Source: CAIVAT01 sp037133475
Lineage (GTDB): Bacteria > Bacteroidota > Bacteroidia > Bacteroidales > FEN-979
Direction of reading: 5' to 3'
Assembly: GCA_037133475.1 (NCBI GenBank)
Contig: JBAXOB010000010.1
Coordinates: 1-64,000 of the forward strand
Length of the DNA: 64,000 nucleotides
The notes beneath the pieces are model-generated. The model made no database searches and had not been told where the DNA came from. It saw nothing but the letters and a program-made list of their open reading frames with translations. The position numbers were made by a program, and so were the translations under genes. Of the stretch, positions 59,137 to 64,000 are shown one piece after another (the stretch's first letter is position 1; every line of letters begins with the position of its first letter).

Positions 59137-62100
59137 ATGGAACGCAAAAAACTGAACCTTATTGAGAAGGCAATGCGCAACAACAATATCGTTGTGATCA
59201 TTGCCGCAGCCATCATCATCGTGGGGATCGTCGCCCTGCTGAAAATGCCGCGCAACGAATTCCCCGTATTCACCATCCGGCAGGGGGTCATCGTTGGGGT
59301 ATATCCCGGCGCCACCTCCGCCGAGGTGGAAAAACAGCTTACCACGGTGGTTGAAAACTATCTTTTTGGTTACCAGGAGGTAAAGAAGGCCAAAACCTAT
59401 TCTTATTCCCGCGAGGGGATGATGTACATCTTTGTCGAGCTGAACGATGATGTTAAAAATGCCGACCAGTTCTGGTCGAAATTAAAACACGGGCTGGGGG
59501 AACTCAAGATGACCCTCCCATCAGGGGTGATCGCGCTGATTGCCAATTCCGACTTCGGCGATACCTCGGCACTCCTGATCACCCTTTCGTCCGACACCAA
59601 AAGTTATAAGGAGCTGGAAGAGCAGCTGAAAAAGCTGGAATCGGAATGCCGCAAGATCCCGGCCAGCTCCAAGATCAAACATTTCGGACTGCAAAAGGAG
59701 AAGATCTTCGTGAATGTCAGGCCGGAGATGCTGAACGAATACAACATCAAATCGCTCACCCTGCTAGGCTCCTACCAGGCCAACGGGATGGTGAGTTATG
59801 CAGGGAAGCTCGACGACGGCGCCAGCGTGCGCCCGGTGCACTTTCCTGCCACCTTCGGGTCGGAAAGGGACCTGGCTGAACAGATCGTCTATTCCGACCC
59901 CGGCGGCAACGTGGTAAGGCTGAAAAATATCGCCACCATCGAACGGCGCTATGACAAACCCGATAACTTCATCCGCCAGAACGGGAAGAGAACCATCCTG
60001 CTGTCGCTCGAGATGCAGCCCGGCAACAACATCGTGGCGTATGGCGAAGATGTGGACAAGGTGCTGGATAACTTTAAAAAACACTGTCCCTCGGGTATCG
60101 AGGTTGCCAAGATCTCTGAATTGCCGAAATATGTGCGCGATTCGGTGAATAATTTTCTGCACGAGTTCCTCATCGCCATCATCGCCGTGATCCTGGTGAC
60201 GCTGATCCTGCTTCCCTTCCGTGTAGCCTCCGTAGCCGGCATCACCGTTCCCATCTCGGTGATGATCACCCTGGCCATCCTTTATTTCATGGGGATTGAG
60301 CTGCATACGGTTTCCCTTGCCTCGCTGATCCTGGTGCTGGGGATGATCGTCGACAACTCCATCGTGGTCATCGACAACCACGTGTCGAAGATCGACCTGG
60401 GCTTTTCTCCCTGGCACGCCGCCATCAAGAGCGCCCGCGAACTGGTAGCGCCGATCATCGTGGCCACCCTTGCCATCCTGGCTGCTTACATCCCCCTCGG
60501 GTTTATGGTCCCCGGAACGGCCGGCGAATTCATGCAGACCATCCCCTGGGTGGTGACCATCGCCCTGACGGTTTCGATCCTGGTCGCCCTATTCCTCGTC
60601 CCATACCTGAATTTTGTCTTCGTTAAAAAGGGGTTGAAGAATGTGCGGAAACCCGGTAAAAAGTCCTTCCTCGATTTTTTACAGGGATGGTTCGACAAAT
60701 CGATCGACAAAGCCTTCCGGCATCCCTGGCTGGTAATCGCTGTCGGGATCGGCTCAGTGGTTGTTTCGGTACTGCTTTTCCAGCTTACCGATCAGCAGCT
60801 GTTCCCGGAGATGGAGCGCAACCAGTTTGCCGTTGAGGTGTACCTGCCTGCCGGCTCGTCGCTGAAATCCACCCAGAAGGTGGTCGACAGCCTGGAGTCT
60901 GTGTTGCTGAAGGATAAACGGGTGACCAATGTCACCAGCTTCATCGGCACCAATTCGCCCCGGTTTCACACGGTGTATGCGCCCCAGATGCCGGCATCAA
61001 ACTATGGCCAGCTGCTGGTCAACACGCTGTCGGACAAGGCCACGCGGGCTATCGTGAACGAGTACAGCCCCAGGTATTCCGATAATTTTATCAATGCCCA
61101 TGTAAAGTGGAAGATCCTGGCCATGCAGCTCAACAAGTCCTCCATCGAGATCCGCATTGCCTCCGATTCTGTCAGGGACATCCGCACTACCGAAGCAAAG
61201 GTGATGCAGATCCTGTCGAAAACACATGGGCTGGCGTGGGTGCGCAACGACTGGGACCAGCCGCAGCAAAATATCACGGTAAACCTCGACCGTGACAAGG
61301 CAAACCGGATGGGATATTACAAAAGCCTCGTGGCGACCTCGATGATGATCGGGCTCGACGGCATCCCGCTGACCACCATCTGGGAAGACGACTACCCGGT
61401 GGATGTCATCCTGAAGCAGGAGCAGTCGCCGGTGCAGGATCTGAAGACCCTTGAAGACCAGTATATCACCTCGCCGATGAGCTTTTCTGCCATTCCCCTG
61501 CGCTCGATGGCGACCTTCACCCCCTCGTGGTCGGAAGGGACCATCGTCAGGCGTAACGGGGTTCCCACGCTGACGGTGATGGTGGATAATACACAGAAGG
61601 CGGTGGCAGCGGCCATCCTGGAGCAGATCAAGCCCCGGATAGAGAAGCTGAAGCTGCCCGAAGGAACCTCCATTACCTTTGGGGGCGACTTTGAAGCGAT
61701 GCAGGAGGTCTTTATCCCCATGGGCATTGCCCTGATGGTGAGTATCCTGCTGATCTTCTTCATCCTGCTTATCCAGTTTAAAAAAGCAAAACTCTCCCTG
61801 CTGATCATGAGCGGCATGCTGCTGACCCTGCCGGGGGCCGTGATCGGGCTGCTGCTGATGAGGTATCCCTTCAGTACCACCGCCTTTATCGGCATCACCA
61901 GCCTGTGCGGGATGGTGGTCAGGAACGGCATCATCCTGATCGATTATGCCCGCGATCTGAAGGAAAACCATGGGATGACCACGCGAGAGGCCGCCATTGC
62001 CGCTGGAAAACGCAGGATGCGTCCCATCTTCCTCACCTCTGCCGCGGCAGGCGTGGGCGTGGTGCCGATGATCATCAGCCGTTCGCCGCTGTGGGGGCCG

Positions 62101-63570
62101 ATGGGCACGGTCATCTGTTTCGGGCTTTTGTTTTCGATGGTGCTCACCCTCTACATTCTCCCTGTGCTTTATTCGGTATCGTACAGCGACAGAGGTAAGA
62201 AGGCGAAATTCTGGACCCTGCCGGGGAATGTGAAGGTTATCCTGTTAGGATTGATACTGGCGGGTTCATCCTTATTTACCACGGCCACCGCACAAAACAT
62301 AACGCTGGATTCCTGCCGGCAACTTGCCCTGCAGAACAACCGCAGGATCAGGGAGGCGGCACTGCAGGTGCTTGCTTCGGGGCAGCAGCGAAAGGAGGTC
62401 TTTACCAACTTCTTCCCGAAGGTCAGTGCGGCGGCCCTTGCCATACGCTCGTCCGATTACCTGATCAAGGCAAAGACCCCGCAGATGAACCTGCCGGTTT
62501 GGGATGGGCGCAACCCGGGCCAGCTGGTGAATCCCACCCAGTTTGCCTATATTCCCTCCCTGTCGCTGGGGTTGCTCGACTACATGAACACCGCCGCCGT
62601 TACCGTGGCCATGCCGGTTTATGCCGGCGGCCGGATCAGGCGGGGATACAAGCTAGCCAGGCTGGGGGAGGAGGTTACCGTATACCAGCAGGCTGTGACG
62701 CATGACGAGGTGCTGGCCCGCACCGAGGAACTTTTCTGGACCCTGCAGTCGCTGGGCGAAAAGGAGAAAACCATCAGGTGTTACCAGCTCCTGCTCGATT
62801 CGCTGTACCGCGACGTACAGAATTACACAAGCGCGGGCTTATCGCAACGGAACGACGTGCTCAAGGTACAGCTCAAGCAAAATGATCTGAAGACCAACCT
62901 GCTGAAGTTGAAAAACGGTGTAGACCTCACCCGGCGCGCCCTCTGCCAGCAAATCGGGGTGCCCTGCGACAGCAGCCTGGTGTTCACCGCACCAAAGGAT
63001 GAGATGGCAGCCAGTGACATCTTACGCAACCCGGAAGAGCTGGTGAAAAACCGGAACGAGTACCATCTGCTGAACAAGGCGGTGGAGGTAAGGCAGGTAC
63101 AGATGAAGATGGCAGCCGGAGAATATATGCCGCAGGTTGCCGTGACGGGTACCGGTTTCGCCTATGATGCCATGAACCAGACAGCCAATAACCTCCTGGG
63201 GATGGTAAGCCTGACCATCCCGGTCACCGACTGGTGGGCAGGAAGCCATAAGATCAAACGGCAGCAGATCGAGGTGGAAGAGGCAGAAAACTCCCTCCAG
63301 GAGAACACGGAGTTGCTGGTGCTGCAGATACGGCAGGCTGCCAGCGAGGTGGAGGAGACCCGTTTCCAGGTTGGGGTGTCGCAGGTTTCGGTGGAACAGG
63401 CTGCCGAAAATCTCCGCATCAGCCAGGACAACTATAAGGCAGGCGTTATCGGGATCTCCGACCTGCTCGAAGCCCAGGCCGTCGCCCAGCAGGCGAAGGA
63501 CAACCTCACCGATGCCCGGTGCCAGTATCGCAATAAACTGGCAAGATATAAACTGATGACAGGGGAGTAA
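59137..63570 (+). CDS. RND efflux pump fused to a TolC-type outer-membrane factor
   Basis: A 1477-residue fusion. Residues 1 to about 1028 are a complete RND permease with 12 helices in two groups, two large periplasmic loops and the proton-relay segments GMIVDNSIVVIDNHVSK (helix 4) and CGMVVRNGIILIDYARD (helix 10, with Arg in place of the usual Lys). After PGNVK a hydrophobic stretch ending TATAQ (about 1034-1053) looks like a signal peptide, and the remaining ~425 residues are a TolC family protein (LDSCRQLALQNNRRIREA, then two repeats of long helices and the C-terminal GVIGISDLLEAQAVAQQAK). An in-frame GTG at 62230 might be an internal start. Confidence 0.88.
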   Translation: MERKKLNLIEKAMRNNNIVVIIAAAIIIVGIVALLKMPRNEFPVFTIRQGVIVGVYPGATSAEVEKQLTTVVENYLFGYQEVKKAKTYSYSREGMMYIFVELNDDVKNADQFWSKLKHGLGELKMTLPSGVIALIANSDFGDTSALLITLSSDTKSYKELEEQLKKLESECRKIPASSKIKHFGLQKEKIFVNVRPEMLNEYNIKSLTLLGSYQANGMVSYAGKLDDGASVRPVHFPATFGSERDLAEQIVYSDPGGNVVRLKNIATIERRYDKPDNFIRQNGKRTILLSLEMQPGNNIVAYGEDVDKVLDNFKKHCPSGIEVAKISELPKYVRDSVNNFLHEFLIAIIAVILVTLILLPFRVASVAGITVPISVMITLAILYFMGIELHTVSLASLILVLGMIVDNSIVVIDNHVSKIDLGFSPWHAAIKSARELVAPIIVATLAILAAYIPLGFMVPGTAGEFMQTIPWVVTIALTVSILVALFLVPYLNFVFVKKGLKNVRKPGKKSFLDFLQGWFDKSIDKAFRHPWLVIAVGIGSVVVSVLLFQLTDQQLFPEMERNQFAVEVYLPAGSSLKSTQKVVDSLESVLLKDKRVTNVTSFIGTNSPRFHTVYAPQMPASNYGQLLVNTLSDKATRAIVNEYSPRYSDNFINAHVKWKILAMQLNKSSIEIRIASDSVRDIRTTEAKVMQILSKTHGLAWVRNDWDQPQQNITVNLDRDKANRMGYYKSLVATSMMIGLDGIPLTTIWEDDYPVDVILKQEQSPVQDLKTLEDQYITSPMSFSAIPLRSMATFTPSWSEGTIVRRNGVPTLTVMVDNTQKAVAAAILEQIKPRIEKLKLPEGTSITFGGDFEAMQEVFIPMGIALMVSILLIFFILLIQFKKAKLSLLIMSGMLLTLPGAVIGLLLMRYPFSTTAFIGITSLCGMVVRNGIILIDYARDLKENHGMTTREAAIAAGKRRMRPIFLTSAAAGVGVVPMIISRSPLWGPMGTVICFGLLFSMVLTLYILPVLYSVSYSDRGKKAKFWTLPGNVKVILLGLILAGSSLFTTATAQNITLDSCRQLALQNNRRIREAALQVLASGQQRKEVFTNFFPKVSAAALAIRSSDYLIKAKTPQMNLPVWDGRNPGQLVNPTQFAYIPSLSLGLLDYMNTAAVTVAMPVYAGGRIRRGYKLARLGEEVTVYQQAVTHDEVLARTEELFWTLQSLGEKEKTIRCYQLLLDSLYRDVQNYTSAGLSQRNDVLKVQLKQNDLKTNLLKLKNGVDLTRRALCQQIGVPCDSSLVFTAPKDEMAASDILRNPEELVKNRNEYHLLNKAVEVRQVQMKMAAGEYMPQVAVTGTGFAYDAMNQTANNLLGMVSLTIPVTDWWAGSHKIKRQQIEVEEAENSLQENTELLVLQIRQAASEVEETRFQVGVSQVSVEQAAENLRISQDNYKAGVIGISDLLEAQAVAQQAKDNLTDARCQYRNKLARYKLMTGE

Positions 63571-63602
63571 ACGAAATTCAAGGACCCGTAAACAACCCGG
63601 AG

Positions 63603-63734
63603 TTATTCATGACGGAAGATCATTTTGGCGGGATTCCTGGCGAAGAAGGTGACCTGGTATCCCATTTCCAGCGCCTTGTTAATCACCAGGATGCCGGTTT
63701 CGCCAAAGAGGGGAAAATCCGGTTGATTGAACAT
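63603..63734 (-). pseudogene. Fragment of an NAD(P)-binding (NmrA-like) protein
   Basis: A 43-residue frame with FGETGILVINKALEMGYQVTFF and ARNPAKM, which matches the first beta-alpha-beta unit of NAD(P)H-binding SDR-like proteins (GATGxxG, then RNPxK). The frame then stops, and the rest of the domain is absent. The first glycine of the usual G-x-T-G-x-x-G is present but the last is replaced. It is probably a remnant, unless a short protein is still made. Confidence 0.6.
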
Positions 63735-63766
63735 GCCAGAGATGGAAGTTAACCTGTAAAAATGAC

Positions 63767-63803
63767 AGAGGCTGCCTCATGATTTTTGAGACAGCCTCTT
63801 TTC
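63767..63803. terminator. Intrinsic terminator
   Basis: AGAGGCTGCCTCA pairs with TGAGACAGCCTCT with one mismatch around TGATTTT, followed by TTTT. It may end transcription from the leftward edge gene or from the right end of the efflux operon. Confidence 0.8.
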
Positions 63804-63902
63804 ATTTCCAGTTTATCAATCGTTCATCCCGGTTTCCCCGGCCATGAATTCTCATGAATACATCGACGGACACTAAAAGTTTTTCCGGGTCCCGGCGTGT
63901 AC

Positions 63903-64000
63903 CTACTTGGTAAGGTATTGTTTGCCGTTAATGGTAATGGTCTTGCAACGGATGATCGTATAGACCTCGGCAGTGGCTTCGCCATTGTGCAGGTTCTGTT
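63903..64000 (-). CDS. C-terminal end of a gene running off the right edge
   Basis: The last 32 codons of a leftward gene are visible, ending EVYTIIRCKTITINGKQYLTK and stopping at 63903. The reading frame remains open to the window edge. No family can be assigned from this part. Confidence 0.55.
   Translation of the reverse strand, partial: QNLHNGEATAEVYTIIRCKTITINGKQYLTK

Larger units (their letters stand above)
63571..64000. other. Right-edge region
   Basis: It contains a short leftward fragment of a Rossmann-fold protein (63603-63734), a terminator (63767-63803), about 100 bases with nothing recognised, and the 3' end of a leftward gene (63903 to the edge). Confidence 0.6.

Overview
This window looks like a chromosome segment of an uncultured or environmental member of the Bacteroidota, probably Bacteroidales. 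The evidence is a type III glutamine synthetase (GlnN), a protein with a type IX secretion sorting tail, DUF4199, DUF4831 and DUF3108 families, MacB-like permeases in tandem, and Bacteroidota-style promoters (TTG, about 20 bases, TAnnTTTG) before several genes. No rRNA, tRNA, CRISPR array, intact insertion sequence or prophage was recognised.

Layout. 1-6930 (+): envelope glycan genes, namely DUF4199, two glycosyltransferases and a complete GDP-D-glycero-D-manno-heptose pathway (hddA, gmhA, hddC, gmhB), interrupted by a nitroreductase and an AT-rich glyoxalase-like gene. 6952-11851 (+): sodium:solute symporter, glnN and a DUF4831 protein. 11845-13979 (-): kdsA and rarA. 14271-17586: a small repeat lipoprotein converging on a three-gene pnt transhydrogenase operon. 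17669-19303: a CDGSH/4Fe-4S protein, pdxH and a TonB-C-like exported protein. 19586-24362 (-): a MacAB-type ABC exporter operon with palindromic repeats between its genes. 24774-29620 (+): M3 peptidase, DsrE protein, NTF2-like lipoprotein, crcB, DUF190 and nhaA. 29617-31569: lipoate ligase and an LpxL-type acyltransferase. 31591-35852 (-): a fused aconitase-family enzyme, a degenerate HD protein and an isocitrate/isopropylmalate dehydrogenase; each gap here carries arrays of an AATGCAGGA motif. 36281-40479: CCA-adding enzyme, pRiA4b ORF-3-like protein, miaA and an N-acetylglucosamine kinase. 40556-44108 (-): DUF1003, DUF3108 and an amino acid permease. 44922-47747 (+): a large T9SS cargo protein.

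48495-52346 (+) is the most unusual unit. A protein with about four membrane helices and a trypsin-like domain with a complete His-Asp-Ser triad sits 6 bases before an 821-residue exported protein that I do not recognise. A very good Bacteroidota promoter precedes the pair, and repeat debris lies on both sides. I consider it the best candidate for an undescribed two-gene system, but its function is unknown. 52743-56868 holds small stress and metabolic genes plus a secreted protein built of LAPVTP repeats. 57434-63570 (+) is a TetR-regulated tripartite efflux operon in which the RND pump and the TolC-type outer-membrane factor are one polypeptide; two matching 18-base palindromes are probable operators. 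The right edge holds a gene fragment, a terminator and the 3' end of a gene that runs off the window.

Three families of dispersed intergenic repeats were found by eye: an ~85-bp CACAATG/CATTGTG palindrome (four full copies and one half), an ~265-bp element (two copies and a partial third), and the AATGCAGGA arrays. All functional calls rest on reading the translations; no database search was possible.
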